This document shows, piece by piece, positions 1-9,399 of a stretch of 64,000 bases of DNA. Within the stretch, counting starts at the first letter, position 1. Each line of letters opens with the position of its first letter. Below the pieces are notes generated by a model. That model was not told where the DNA came from, made no database searches, and worked only from the letters and a program-made list of their open reading frames with translations. The position numbers were made by a program, and so were the translations under genes. This DNA is from Sporosarcina sp. Te-1 (GTDB lineage Bacteria > Bacillota > Bacilli > Bacillales_A > Planococcaceae), in NCBI RefSeq assembly GCF_017498505.1, contig NZ_CP071798.1:2129501-2193500 (forward strand). The letters run 5' to 3'.

Positions 1-585
1 GGATAACTGGACGCCCGCCACAAGCCCCAACAACGAATCTTTGAATACCAACATGAATACAGCTGATAGGGCCCCGATTCCGCTCAGCAGGATCACCGGG
101 CTTTCGCCCATCAAATTGGCGATGACCAAAATGGTGCCGACGATAATAACAAAAACTTTGGTGATTTGTATATAACCTTTAATTGGCTTTGTCTTCGAGA
201 TCTCATACGTTTGATAAATATCATTAAAAACACTTAACAAACGATTCGTCACACTAAAGGCCACAATCATCATATACGTAAGCGCCAATGTTTCAATTGC
301 CTTCTGTTGGTATGTCGAAAAGGCAGACGCAAAATAATACACAATAAGGGCCGGGACAAAATGAGATAGCTTATGAAACACCTTTCGCTCTAACAGCACA
401 TTATCCCAACGGAATTTATTTTTCCTTACAAAATGGGTGATCATTCGGATGACCACCTGCTTTGAAATCAAATTCGCGATAATGCAAAGAAGCGTGACAA
501 CCAAAATGAGGATAACCGCCGCAAGCGGGCCGACCCAATTCTCATCCACACCGTAACCAAGGAGCCGGTTACGAATAAAAATCAT
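1..585 (-). CDS. Mechanosensitive ion channel (MscS family), C-terminus outside window
   Basis: Reading the minus strand from an ATG at 585 (preceded by a GGAGG) gives 195 codons open to the window edge. Visible are about five hydrophobic segments (roughly residues 15-38, 70-90, 100-122, 130-152 and 160-190). The last is rich in Gly and Ala (GIGALSAVFMLVFKDSLLG), the pattern of the MscS pore-lining helix TM3. The family forms membrane channels that open under tension and release solutes during hypo-osmotic shock. The cytoplasmic beta domain lies beyond base 1, so length and completeness cannot be judged. The extra N-terminal helices suggest a YbdG/YnaI-like long MscS rather than the three-helix form (inference). 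Confidence 0.85.
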   Translation of the reverse strand, partial: MIFIRNRLLGYGVDENWVGPLAAVILILVVTLLCIIANLISKQVVIRMITHFVRKNKFRWDNVLLERKVFHKLSHFVPALIVYYFASAFSTYQQKAIETLALTYMMIVAFSVTNRLLSVFNDIYQTYEISKTKPIKGYIQITKVFVIIVGTILVIANLMGESPVILLSGIGALSAVFMLVFKDSLLGLVAGVQLS

Positions 586-841
586 CTGAATCCCTCCGAA
601 TAATGCAAAGTACTGATTAGCTCATGAATCGGAATCATTATAACAGAAACATGGTCTGCTCTCTTTTATCAGCTATCATTGTGTCATTATACTTTATTGT
701 TGATTCCTTATATGCCCCTTGCTGAAATAAGGAATATGATATTGAAGCGCTCACCGCAGTACGTTAGGATAGCAGTAAGAAGGGGGCCCACAGTGTAGGT
801 CCGTCTAATAAGAGACCGTTATGAGCGATAGGGGATACAAA

Positions 842-1538
842 ATGAAAAAAGAGAGATCTGAAAAGAGACAGTGGTGGATGTTCTTCTTGTCGTTCGGAAC
901 ATTTTCGACTATGTGGTTTTTCGTGTTCTATTTGTTGAACCGTTGGGTGAACGATGCTAAAGAGGCCATCTATTTCGGCACGCCTGCCAGTGCGTATTGG
1001 GTGTATTTCATATGTGCCCTTATTTTTGGGATTACCACATGGGGACTATATGTTTTTATCAAGGAAGCCTTCCGAAATAAATCTTTTCATGAATGTAAAG
1101 TGAATATACTCGGTGTGTTTCGTCTTGCGTGGCTTCCCTTATTAGGTACGTTGCCGTTTCTCTATTTAGCAACCACAAATGCACTTCTGATCAAGGAAGA
1201 GAACATCACATTCAATCCCTTTTGGGAGCTTCCAAACACACGAATATTCATGGGAAGATGGAGTAGAAGCTATTGAAATCAGCTATTCAATCACTCGGGA
1301 CTCTAATCATCAAAGTAATTTTAACGGTAAATACATCCTTCATTTAAAGGACGGGAAGAAAATCGACCTTTGGCAGGGTACGTTAGAAGGCGACATTTTG
1401 ACAATCCAAGAAATTGATAGCTTCCTTCAAAAGAAAAATATCCCGTTCCAGGTGACAAGAGCGCCTTCTGAAGAAACGATTACCCGCTATTTCTCCGAGA
1501 ATGCCGAATTGATTCGAGAGTTGTATTCCAGTAGATAA
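842..1538 (+). pseudogene. Three-TM membrane protein of unknown function, broken by a +1 frameshift
   Basis: The ATG at 842 follows AGGGG at a normal distance; an upstream in-frame ATG at 821 has no clear ribosome site. The frame encodes three hydrophobic segments (about residues 13-35, 52-75 and 90-115) and ends early at 1276. The continuation is intact in another frame, where residues HEYSWEDGVEAIEIS follow on and run to a stop at 1536-1538. Removing one base from the ACACAC run near 1231-1239 restores one reading frame of about 230 residues. The C-terminal part is a soluble domain with no family I recognise. Either a recent pseudogene or a sequencing error in the short repeat. Confidence 0.7.
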
Positions 1539-1540
1539 AA

Positions 1541-1567
1541 AACCCGCAACGGAACACGTTGCGGGTG
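1541..1567. terminator. Hairpin terminator between convergent genes
   Basis: Perfect 9-bp stem 1542-1550 / 1558-1566 (ACCCGCAAC with GTTGCGGGT). The A-run at 1535-1542 gives a U-tract on the minus-strand transcript, so it best serves the small minus-strand gene and may act both ways. Confidence 0.75.
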
Positions 1568-1574
1568 GCTTGGT

Positions 1575-1697
1575 TTACTTTGTGTAGGACAAGATGGCAT
1601 TTTTGCCGAAATGCTTTAGGGCATTGATCGCTTCTACTTTTTGTGCATATTCATAGATCCGTACGCTTTTCTGCTCGAACAATGTGATAACCCACAT
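1575..1697 (-). CDS. Conserved-looking 40-residue small protein
   Basis: ATG at 1697 with AGGAG eight bases upstream, stop at 1575, followed directly by the hairpin at 1542-1566. The product begins MWVITLFEQKSVRIYEY and ends ILSYTK. Short proteins starting MWVIT with alternating hydrophobic residues and a central acidic/helical part (EAINALKHFG) are, to my recollection, scattered through Bacillus-group genomes as uncharacterised proteins. The pattern suggests two beta strands and a helix. The good ribosome site, own terminator and protein-like composition support a real gene; function unknown. Confidence 0.6.
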   Translation of the reverse strand: MWVITLFEQKSVRIYEYAQKVEAINALKHFGKNAILSYTK

Positions 1698-1992
1698 GAT
1701 AGTTCGCTCCTTTTAGAGTATAGTTATTTGCGTTTCTTGGATACCTGTTGTCAATGTCTCTTGCTACCTTCATCATACACCCTTTATTTCGAAAATAAAT
1801 GCTCTTGTGAAGGAATTCACAATTCATTCAAACTCAAACGCTTACATTTGAAAAGTTTGTGAATTTTAATCTTTTCCTCTTTTCAAATGGTTATTTTCTT
1901 CAGTCTCGCAAATACCAAACTAGCCATCCGAAGAATTAATTTGAAAATACTGATATAATATGACTATCTAAAAATGTCTTAGGAGGAATCCA

Positions 1993-3717
1993 ATGTCTAA
2001 ACGTCAAGCTCGCGGTTGGCTTGTCTCACTTCTTTTTTTACTGTTAGTAGGGGCATGCACGAAGGAGTCTGCACCTCCCGAAAAGGATACGCAACCAACA
2101 GACGAGCAACAGAACGAGCAGAAGAAAGAGAAGGTGAATGATTTTGAGGCTGCTGTGACAAAGAAAAATACAGAACTTGAATCCTCACCTTTGGATTTGA
2201 CAAGTTATGCCGAAGAAGTGGGGGCAACGTTAGCAGAGCCCACCCATACAAACTTTGCAGTCAGCGAATATGTCACGATTGAAGGAACAGTTGAACAGCA
2301 TGAGCAATTACAAGAACACTATGTATGGATCAAAATTCAGTTTTTGGGAGATTCCATCACAGACACCTACCAAGAATTCTTTGCGCCAATAAAAGATGGG
2401 AAATTCAAACAAGAGGCGGTGCTCTTTAATGGAGAAGGAGAATATCGCGTAACTGTACTCCTTCCAAGTACAACTCGATCTAATTATTACTATGACCTAG
2501 CGAAATTCAAAGTTTTTAATGTAAATCCAACAGTACAGCGAGACATGACGTTTACTCCCTTTGCTCAAGAAGCAGGGTTGAAGATTCATGATCCGGATAG
2601 TGGATATGTGAAAGCGAATAAGGTTTTCACGCTTACAGGAACAATTGATCCAATGAACGAGGAAAAAAATCTGCTTATGCTAGAACTCACAAAGGACGAT
2701 CAGACTTGGAAACACATGCTCCCCATTAAAAATGGTGAATTCTCATATGATGTTCCCTTATTTTATGGAAAAGGCATACACAAATTAAAAGTCTATGTTC
2801 CGGACAAAGAGAAAAATAACTATTACCAAGACGGTACCATCCTTTATATCGATAACGAGTCAGACCTTGTGACGGAGCCCATTATTTATACGACTACATA
2901 TGACGAACGAGGGGTCCAACTCATATCTCCTGCTTACGGTGGTGAAGAAACCGATTTGACATATCGTATAAAGGGATCCATCGACAAAGAAGCGCCGTTG
3001 GCCAAAGAAACAACACATCTTTACATTACAACGAAAAAAGAAGGCGAAGAGGCACTAGCTGTGATTCCTGTCATTAATTATCAATTTGATGACAAATTTT
3101 ATTTGCGTTTTGGTCCAGGAACCTATGAGGTAACCGTAAGTGTGCCCAAAATAAAAGAAAAGAATAGTGCCAAGTTTTATTATTATAATGTAGCTCAATT
3201 CTCAGTAACAAATACCGCGAAGGATCAACGTGATATATTGCCATCTCGCGGGGTTCAATCTGATTCTCCGAAAATCATTTCGATTGCCAATGAGCTGATG
3301 ACGGATACAATGACAGAGCGCGAAAAAGCCAAAGCAGTTTATGAATATACCGCAAAATCAATATCCTATGATGTTGATAAGATGAAAAATAGCGAATTTG
3401 AGTGGGACGATAGTGCATTGAAAGTGCTCGAATTACAAACAGGGATTTGCCAAGATTACACGTATCTTGCTATTGCCCTGCTTCGAGCAGGCGGCATGGA
3501 AGCACGATATGTTGCGGGGACTGCAGGAGCCGGTTTTAATTATTCGCGCCACGCTTGGGTAGAAGTAAAGGTAGATGGGGAATGGCTAACCATGGATCCC
3601 ACATGGGGCGCGGGTTACATTGAAAAAGATAAATTTGTCGCACACTATACCGAGGATTATTTTGAACCGAATGAAGAAGCATTTAACACTCACACTCGGC
3701 ACGGTGTAGAGTACTAA
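1993..3717 (+). CDS. Secreted lipoprotein with C-terminal transglutaminase-like domain
   Basis: Start ATG 1993 follows TTAGGAGG. The N-terminus is a lipoprotein signal (lipobox LVGAC, Cys about residue 22) followed by a charged Glu/Gln/Lys linker, so the protein should be anchored to the outer face of the membrane. Residues about 70-420 hold three repeats of a beta-rich module ending in similar YYYDLAKF / YYQDGTI / YYYNVAQF strands. Residues about 440-560 form a transglutaminase-like/cysteine-protease fold with the triad visible as Cys in TGICQDY, His in RHAWVEV and Asp in MDPTWG. Family members hydrolyse or cross-link peptides; the substrate here is unknown. Cell-wall or surface protein processing is a reasonable guess. 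Confidence 0.85.
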   Translation: MSKRQARGWLVSLLFLLLVGACTKESAPPEKDTQPTDEQQNEQKKEKVNDFEAAVTKKNTELESSPLDLTSYAEEVGATLAEPTHTNFAVSEYVTIEGTVEQHEQLQEHYVWIKIQFLGDSITDTYQEFFAPIKDGKFKQEAVLFNGEGEYRVTVLLPSTTRSNYYYDLAKFKVFNVNPTVQRDMTFTPFAQEAGLKIHDPDSGYVKANKVFTLTGTIDPMNEEKNLLMLELTKDDQTWKHMLPIKNGEFSYDVPLFYGKGIHKLKVYVPDKEKNNYYQDGTILYIDNESDLVTEPIIYTTTYDERGVQLISPAYGGEETDLTYRIKGSIDKEAPLAKETTHLYITTKKEGEEALAVIPVINYQFDDKFYLRFGPGTYEVTVSVPKIKEKNSAKFYYYNVAQFSVTNTAKDQRDILPSRGVQSDSPKIISIANELMTDTMTEREKAKAVYEYTAKSISYDVDKMKNSEFEWDDSALKVLELQTGICQDYTYLAIALLRAGGMEARYVAGTAGAGFNYSRHAWVEVKVDGEWLTMDPTWGAGYIEKDKFVAHYTEDYFEPNEEAFNTHTRHGVEY

Positions 3718-3769
3718 CTTTCTCAGCTGAAAAAGGGATGATCTCTGCAGCCTGAACAGTTAGACAGGT

Positions 3770-3802
3770 AAAAACGTCAACTCAAATGAAGTTGACGTTT
3801 TT
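3770..3802 (+). terminator. Rho-independent terminator of the transglutaminase-like lipoprotein gene
   Basis: 12-bp perfect stem (AAAAACGTCAAC / GTTGACGTTTTT) with a 9-base loop, T-rich 3' arm, 50 bases after the stop at 3717. Symmetry lets it serve the convergent SET gene as well. Confidence 0.85.
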
Positions 3803-3862
3803 GCGTTTAGAAACTGATTTACATTGGAGCCTATCATCAGCGCTGTGTCTGAACACCAAATC

Positions 3863-4240
3863 CTATTCCTGATCAAACCATAGCTTCTCTTGATCTTCCT
3901 CGTCACCGTTGTAATTAATCAAAATTTCCTCGCCCGCTTTGATATCTGTATACGCATAGAAGTCAAACGTATGCTTGTCAAACCGGATTTCATACGTGGC
4001 GTTGGGCTGATAAGAATGATTAAATAACATTCCATACCCGAGTAGCATCGCGGAATGATTAATGCCATACTCAAATGCATAATCAGCAAGGAGCGTTTGT
4101 TCAATGTGTTGATGTTGGTCGTTCGGATAGGCAATTACAGGAGCTTCGTGCAGAAGTGTACCTTTTTTGATATCACAGGTTGCAAAAACCCCTCTATTAA
4201 ATTCTCCCTCACTTAGGGAAGATGTTTTCACTTCAATCAT
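3863..4240 (-). CDS. SET-domain protein, putative lysine methyltransferase
   Basis: 125 residues. A GTG nine bases upstream (4249) would add three residues, but AGGTG is placed correctly only for the ATG at 4240. The sequence shows SET-domain hallmarks: GVFATCDIKKGTLL near the N-terminus, the FNHSYQPNATY motif (the NHS-x-x-PN signature that binds S-adenosylmethionine) and YTDIKAGEEILINYN, the catalytic Tyr-containing end. It is a minimal SET domain without accessory modules, as in several bacterial proteins of unknown target. Protein-lysine methylation is the family activity; the substrate cannot be read from context. Confidence 0.85.
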   Translation of the reverse strand: MIEVKTSSLSEGEFNRGVFATCDIKKGTLLHEAPVIAYPNDQHQHIEQTLLADYAFEYGINHSAMLLGYGMLFNHSYQPNATYEIRFDKHTFDFYAYTDIKAGEEILINYNGDEEDQEKLWFDQE

Positions 4241-4406
4241 GCTGTTCACCTGCCTGCTTTAAAATTCACTTGCTTACTATAACATTAATTCAGACGTAGT
4301 GCCCTTTATTTACTTTATTTTTCGTCATAAGTGATTTCTTTCATGGGGAAATGAACCTTTCTGGATGCTGGCACGTATTACAGCTATAACGAGACCGGAG
4401 GAATGC

Positions 4407-5198
4407 ATGGTGACTGAATCACGAGAATGGTTAACGAATGAGCTGAAACAAATTGAGGACTGGGAAAAGGACCAGAATGATTTATGGTTTTGGGAGAAGA
4501 TCGGCCGCTTGCCATTTAAATTGTTGGATAAATGGACACCCGCTTTCATTCAAACGAAAATCGGGACTCTGTTGGACGAACTGGGGCAATATATTCAAAC
4601 GGGCGGCAGCTATTTAAGCTCCGTTTCCAAAATCCCTTCTTATTATCCGGGTCTGTCCGTGGATACCTTGGAGGAGGTAAACCATTTACCAATCGCGACG
4701 ATGGATACGGCGGTTGATAAAATTACGGAAAACAGAAAAAAAATCGCCACACTTCAAGGAGCAAGCACGGGGATTGGCGGCATTTTCACATTATCCATCG
4801 ATATCCCTCTATTGCTTGGACTGCAAATCAAAACCTTACAAGACATTGCCATCTGTTACGGTTTTGATCCAAACGAGAAAGAAGAACGTGTATTTGTCGT
4901 GAAGTGCATGCAGTTCATTGCTGCCGATATTGTAGGAAAAGAGGCCATCTTGGCTCAACTCTCTCGATTTGATTCACAGGATGAGATCAAGCGGGAAGTC
5001 CTTTCCGAATTGCAAGGCTGGCGGGAAGTTGTCTTTTCCTACCGGGATCAATTTGGATGGAAGAAATTATTTCAAATGATCCCGATTGCGGGACTTATTT
5101 TTGGGGCATTCACCAATCGATCTGCCGTTCAGGATCTAGCAGAAACCGGAAAGATGCTGTATCGTAAGAGAATAATTTTGGAAAGATTGAATCAGTGA
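4407..5198 (+). CDS. EcsC family protein
   Basis: The open frame reaches back to 4365, but GGAGG at 4397-4401 is ideally spaced for the ATG at 4407, giving 263 residues. The sequence matches the EcsC family: a helical N-terminus rich in Trp/Lys (WFWEKIGRLPFKLLDKW), the conserved glycine-rich stretch GASTGIGGIFTLSIDIPLL, and LQDIAICYGFDPN. In Bacillus subtilis EcsC is encoded with the EcsAB ABC transporter and its role is unclear; here it stands alone between SET and YibE/F genes. A glycine-rich amphipathic core suggests peripheral membrane association (inference). Confidence 0.85.
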   Translation: MVTESREWLTNELKQIEDWEKDQNDLWFWEKIGRLPFKLLDKWTPAFIQTKIGTLLDELGQYIQTGGSYLSSVSKIPSYYPGLSVDTLEEVNHLPIATMDTAVDKITENRKKIATLQGASTGIGGIFTLSIDIPLLLGLQIKTLQDIAICYGFDPNEKEERVFVVKCMQFIAADIVGKEAILAQLSRFDSQDEIKREVLSELQGWREVVFSYRDQFGWKKLFQMIPIAGLIFGAFTNRSAVQDLAETGKMLYRKRIILERLNQ

Positions 5199-5311
5199 GC
5201 ACTCTACCTCCCCTTTCAAACGTTTGACGGACGAAAACCATTTGGTCTATCCTTTTAATCGGCGCCCGTCATTTTAAAAATGTCGAGGCACCAACTAGGA
5301 GGTGTCCGATT

Positions 5312-6451
5312 TTGAGGAGTATCACCCATGTGTACAGCAAAATGACGAGAAAACAGGTTATATTTTATGGCGCTCTGGTCGCTTGCTTTATTGCTTCAAT
5401 GCTATTCGTCAATCACAACTATTCCTTTTACGACCGTCCTATTGCCAAAGTTGTCCGAGCGACATTGACGGAAAAGACGAACGTAACTGATATGCATCAC
5501 AACAAGGATATCATCTATAAGCAGCAACTTGATGCGGTGCTGCAAAACGGGGAGGAAAAGGGCCAATCGATCCAACTGACGAACGAGTATTCCGCTTCAG
5601 GTGCATTCGATCAAGAATACAAGGTTGGCAATGCGTTGTTTGTGGTATTGGAAAAAGATACAGCGGGGAAGTTACATTCACCCGCCGTCATCGCGGACGT
5701 TAAACGGGATAAGTATGTCGTCCTCCTCGCATGGATTTTCATTTTTGCCTTATTGGTCGTTGGCAAACGGCAGGGAATGTTCGCGATTATCAGTTTTGTG
5801 ATCAATGTGCTGCTTTTATCCTTGGCGCTGGATGTCTACGTCAAATACTCCGATATCCATTTACTAGTCGTTTGCGGGGTATGTATTTTATTATTTACTG
5901 TCATTTCATTGTTATTTGTCAGTGGGTTCACTAACAAAACATACGCAGCGATCGTTGCAACACTGCTCGGAACGTTCACTTCACTGGCGATTACTTATTT
6001 GGTCATTTGGCTCGCGTCTGGCAACGGTTTACGGTATGAGGAAATGCAATTCTTGACCCGCCCCTACCGTCTCGTGTTCATAGGCGGCCTCTTTATTGGC
6101 TCATTAGGCGCCATCATGGACGTCGCCATCACAATGTCGTCCTCCCTGTTCGCCTTGTATGAGCGCAATCCGGCCATGTCCGTTCAAGCGCTCAAAACAT
6201 CCGGACGGGATTTTGGACGGGATATCATGGGAACAATTACGAACATCTTGTTTTTCGCCTATATTAGCGGTTCAATTCCGATGCTCATTTTATTTTTACG
6301 AAACGCCTCCTCGCTTGGCTATACTCTGTCGATGAATCTGTCGTTGGAGATGGCTCGGGCGTTAGCGGGCGGAATCGGCATTGTTCTCACGATCCCGATC
6401 GGCTTGTACACTACCTTATTTTTCATTAAACGAAAGAAGGCGAGCGTATGA
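5312..6451 (+). CDS. YibE/YibF family membrane protein, first of a pair
   Basis: Starts with TTG at 5312: the site AGGAGGTG at 5297-5304 is a near-perfect anti-16S match seven bases upstream, which decides this unusual codon. 379 residues: an N-terminal membrane anchor (about residues 16-36), an extracytoplasmic domain of about 100 residues (VVRATLTEKTNV to VVLEKD), then about seven transmembrane segments including the family signature GAIMDVAITMSSSLFAL and GRDIMGTITNILFFAYI. The family is of unknown function, often proposed as transporters. Its stop overlaps the start of a second family member (ATGA), so the two are translationally coupled and probably form a hetero-complex. Confidence 0.85.
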   Translation: MRSITHVYSKMTRKQVIFYGALVACFIASMLFVNHNYSFYDRPIAKVVRATLTEKTNVTDMHHNKDIIYKQQLDAVLQNGEEKGQSIQLTNEYSASGAFDQEYKVGNALFVVLEKDTAGKLHSPAVIADVKRDKYVVLLAWIFIFALLVVGKRQGMFAIISFVINVLLLSLALDVYVKYSDIHLLVVCGVCILLFTVISLLFVSGFTNKTYAAIVATLLGTFTSLAITYLVIWLASGNGLRYEEMQFLTRPYRLVFIGGLFIGSLGAIMDVAITMSSSLFALYERNPAMSVQALKTSGRDFGRDIMGTITNILFFAYISGSIPMLILFLRNASSLGYTLSMNLSLEMARALAGGIGIVLTIPIGLYTTLFFIKRKKASV

Positions 6452-7221
6452 ACGTTATCACATGGCTCGCCGCTATTTTACTGCTCCTGATGGTGCTGAT
6501 CGGCGGAAAAAAAGGAGTCCGCTCGTTTTTTTCACTTTTCTTGAATTTCGGGGTGCTGTTCATCACCATGTTTTTTATGTTGAGTCCAACGGTCAATCCC
6601 ATCCTCATCACTTTCATCGCGAGTATCCTGATCGGCTGCATCAATCTTTTTTTCATCAATCAAGTGAACCGGAAAACGGTGACAGCCTTCATTTCAACAA
6701 TGGTCACCATTATCATCTTGCTGTTTTTCATTGTCATCGTTTCAGAAGCTTTGATGATCCAAGGATTCGGCGAAGAGGAAACGGAGGCAATCAGTGGATT
6801 TTCCCTTTATATCGGGATCGACTTCATGAAAATCGGCGTATCGGTCATCATCATGAGCACGATTGGCGCTGTCATGGATGTCGCTATTTCCATTGCATCC
6901 TCCATGCATGAAATGATCAGGCATAATCCATCCATTACAAAAAAAGAACTGTTCGCGTCCGGCGTCCGTATCGGCCGGGATATTTTAGGAACCGATACAA
7001 ATACGTTATTCTTCGCCTTCTTTGGCGGTTATTTGGCGTTGCTCATCTGGTTTAAAGACTTGTCCTATTCTTTCAGCGACATCGTCAATTCCAAAATATT
7101 CAGCTCCGAATTGGTGCTGATTCTATGTGCAGGTATAGGAATCGCACTTGTCATCCCGATTACTGCTTGGATCAATGTATACGATTTGTTTCGTAAAAGA
7201 AAGACAAAGGAGCAGAAGTAA
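6448..7221 (+). CDS. YibE/YibF family membrane protein, second of a pair
   Basis: 257 residues, start ATG overlapping the preceding stop by four bases. It lacks the extracytoplasmic N-terminal domain of its neighbour but repeats the core signature (GAVMDVAISIASSMHEM, then GRDILGTDTNTLFFAFFGG) and about seven membrane segments. The paired arrangement, one protein with and one without the outer domain, suggests duplication followed by specialisation within one membrane complex. Substrate unknown. Confidence 0.85.
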   Translation: MNVITWLAAILLLLMVLIGGKKGVRSFFSLFLNFGVLFITMFFMLSPTVNPILITFIASILIGCINLFFINQVNRKTVTAFISTMVTIIILLFFIVIVSEALMIQGFGEEETEAISGFSLYIGIDFMKIGVSVIIMSTIGAVMDVAISIASSMHEMIRHNPSITKKELFASGVRIGRDILGTDTNTLFFAFFGGYLALLIWFKDLSYSFSDIVNSKIFSSELVLILCAGIGIALVIPITAWINVYDLFRKRKTKEQK

Positions 7222-7299
7222 ATCGAGGAACATCTGTCAAAGCTTCAAATTGATCTGGGGTTTCTGACGTTCACGGAGTTATCATAGGAGTTACTAATA

Positions 7300-7342
7300 A
7301 ATCCATCCAATTCGAGTTCCTTCTCGAGGATGGATTATTTTT
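7300..7342 (+). terminator. Rho-independent terminator of the yibE/F operon
   Basis: Stem AATCCATCC (7300-7308) / GGATGGATT (7328-7336) extended inside by TCGAG/CTCGA, followed by ATTTTTTG. Confidence 0.85.
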
Positions 7343-7762
7343 TGCCTTCGGATTGTAATATGTTGTAACACAAACTGATAGATCATTCTGACCACTTTCT
7401 CGTACTAACAAAAAGTAATACGCCATATGTGCTGCTTACGTTTTTGGATTGGAATAAATTAGTATTTGATAGACAAATTGATTATATTCCATCCTTTTTC
7501 TGTCTTCTTTTTTTATTACGAAGGTTAATATTTCCTCCGTTACTTGTTAATTGCCTGTTACACCGTTGTCACTTTCATTTGGTAAGGTTATGTACAAGCA
7601 GATGGGTCGCTGCTGCGCGAGTTGGTTAGCTAAAAACGACCTCAGATTCTCAGAATGTATGTGAAGGAGGCGGATGTACATAACGAAATAAGAGATTGCG
7701 TGTAATTCATTTGATGATAGCGTCTGGATCAAAAAAATGTGAAAAAAGGAGTTTGATTATTC
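7343..7762 (+). other. 420-bp upstream region of the acidic repeat protein, no clear gene
   Basis: AT-rich, no protein-like frame. An AAGGAGG at 7664-7670 precedes a five-codon ATG ORF (7674-7691) ending in TAA; this could be a tiny leader but nothing else supports it. The region presumably carries the promoter of the gene at 7763. Confidence 0.4.
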
Positions 7763-9211
7763 TTGGTTAAAGAAACGAACCCAAAAGAAAAACGCACAAA
7801 AAAGATCTTGCCATTTGTTATGTCCACTTCCATGCTGACTGCAGCTGTTTTTGGTGCAGGCGGCTCAGCGTTTGCAGCTGAAAAGCAGGAAAATCAGGAG
7901 TTTAAGAATCACGGATCGGAAGTCTCCTATTATGCAACAAGCATTCCAGGCTCACCTGAAAAGGGAAAATTCATGCGCACGATCGCAAACAAGAATATAG
8001 CAGCCGCAACACCGGATGAAGAGAAGCCCGATCAACCAGAAGATGAGGAAGACGCTTCCGGTACACCGACTGATGACGACGTAACGGCGGATACACCGGC
8101 GGATGAAGAGGGTACAGCGGATACGACTGCGGATGAAGAAGCAGCGACGGACGCACCGGCAAATGAAGAGGGAACAGCGGATACGCCTGCGGATGAAGAA
8201 GAAGCGACGGATGCACCAGCGGATGAAGAGGGAACAGCGGATACGCCGGCAGATGAAGAAGAAGCTACGGACGCACCGGCGGATGAAGAGGGAACAGCGG
8301 ATACGCCGGCAGATGAAGAAGAAGCTACGGATGCACCGGTGGATGAAGAGGTAACGTCTGATACGCCGGCAGATGAAGAAGCTACGGATGCACCGGCGGA
8401 TGAAGAGGTAACAGCGGATACGCCTGCGGATGAGGAAGAGGCTACAGACGCACCGACGGACGAAGAGGGAACAGCGGATACGCCTGCGGATGAGGAAGCA
8501 GCTACAGAAACGCCGGCTGAAGAAGACGTTACTGCGGATAAAACAGAAAAGCCAGCTGACGAAAATATCAATGATGATACTTCGTCAACTGACTCTCCAA
8601 CCAATTCTATTTTATCAGATGAGCATGTAAATGAATATAGAACAATCTTACAAAATTATGTAAGTTTAATTGATTACTACAACCTACTCATCCAAGATCA
8701 TCTAGGTATTTTGTCGCCAACAGAAGAGGAAGAGACAGTTCCGGCTGACGACGAAGCTGCTGCTGAAAAGCCAGCTACTGAGGACAGCGTTGCTGAAACA
8801 CCTGCTAACGATGAAGCTACTGCTGAAAAGCCAGATGCTGATGACAGCATTGCTGAAACACCTGCTGATGATGAAGCTACTGCTGAGAAGCCAACTACTG
8901 AGGATAGCGTTGCTGAGACACCTGCAGACGATGAAGCTACTGCTGAGAAGCCCGATGCTGAGGATAGCGTTGCTGAAACGCCTGCGGACGATGAAGCTAC
9001 TGCTGAGAAGCCAGATGCTGAGGATAGCGTTGCTGAGACACCTGTAGACGATGAAGCAACTGCCGAAAAGCCAGATGCTGAAGATAGCATTACTGAAACG
9101 CCTGTTGATGATCAAGCTGCTGTCCAAACAACCGTGTGGGACAAATTAGTCGGTTATTACCAACAAGTTGTCTCAGCCTACAGCTCCCTGTTTGGTTCAC
9201 TAAAAAAGTAA
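7763..9211 (+). CDS. Secreted, highly acidic 20-residue-repeat protein
   Basis: TTG start at 7763, with AAAGGAG eleven bases upstream. 482 residues. Residues 1-40 are a signal peptide (Lys-rich, then hydrophobic, ending SAFAAE). The mature protein is almost entirely Asp, Glu, Ala, Thr and Pro in two arrays: residues about 100-260 with units of the type DEEGTADTPADEEEATDAPA, and residues about 335-450 with units of the type DDEATAEKPDAEDSVAETPA. Each unit is about 20 residues (60 bp). Between them is a helical island (EYRTILQNYVSLIDYYNLL) and at the C-terminus a second amphipathic helix (WDKLVGYYQQVVSAYSSLF). No LPxTG, SLH or LysM anchor is seen. A disordered, polyanionic extracellular or cation-binding protein is the best inference; function unknown. 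Confidence 0.85.
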   Translation: MVKETNPKEKRTKKILPFVMSTSMLTAAVFGAGGSAFAAEKQENQEFKNHGSEVSYYATSIPGSPEKGKFMRTIANKNIAAATPDEEKPDQPEDEEDASGTPTDDDVTADTPADEEGTADTTADEEAATDAPANEEGTADTPADEEEATDAPADEEGTADTPADEEEATDAPADEEGTADTPADEEEATDAPVDEEVTSDTPADEEATDAPADEEVTADTPADEEEATDAPTDEEGTADTPADEEAATETPAEEDVTADKTEKPADENINDDTSSTDSPTNSILSDEHVNEYRTILQNYVSLIDYYNLLIQDHLGILSPTEEEETVPADDEAAAEKPATEDSVAETPANDEATAEKPDADDSIAETPADDEATAEKPTTEDSVAETPADDEATAEKPDAEDSVAETPADDEATAEKPDAEDSVAETPVDDEATAEKPDAEDSITETPVDDQAAVQTTVWDKLVGYYQQVVSAYSSLFGSLKK

Positions 9212-9329
9212 TACTGCCTACCGAATACAATTGAATAGAACGCATCCAACAGGGATTGTGTTGTTAAATTCCTGCCTGAGCCGGATGACTTCCGGTTATT
9301 AAAATAACTACTAACGATTGACTATCGAA

Positions 9330-9376
9330 CAAGCCCTTGGAAACTTCGCAGAGAAGTTTTCCAAGGGCTTGTTGCT
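9330..9376 (+). terminator. Terminator after the acidic repeat gene
   Basis: Long stem CAAGCCCTTGG (9330-9340) / CCAAGGGCTTG (9361-9371), continued inward by AAACTTC/GAAGTTT, in the gap between convergent genes. Confidence 0.8.
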
Positions 9377-9399
9377 TAAAACAAATTCTTTCTCTACTA

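Noticed and set aside
8032..9127. Long antisense and out-of-frame ORFs rich in Ser/Ala or Arg/Met over the acidic repeat gene
   Set aside because: They only read the repeats of the real gene in other frames and have no ribosome sites.
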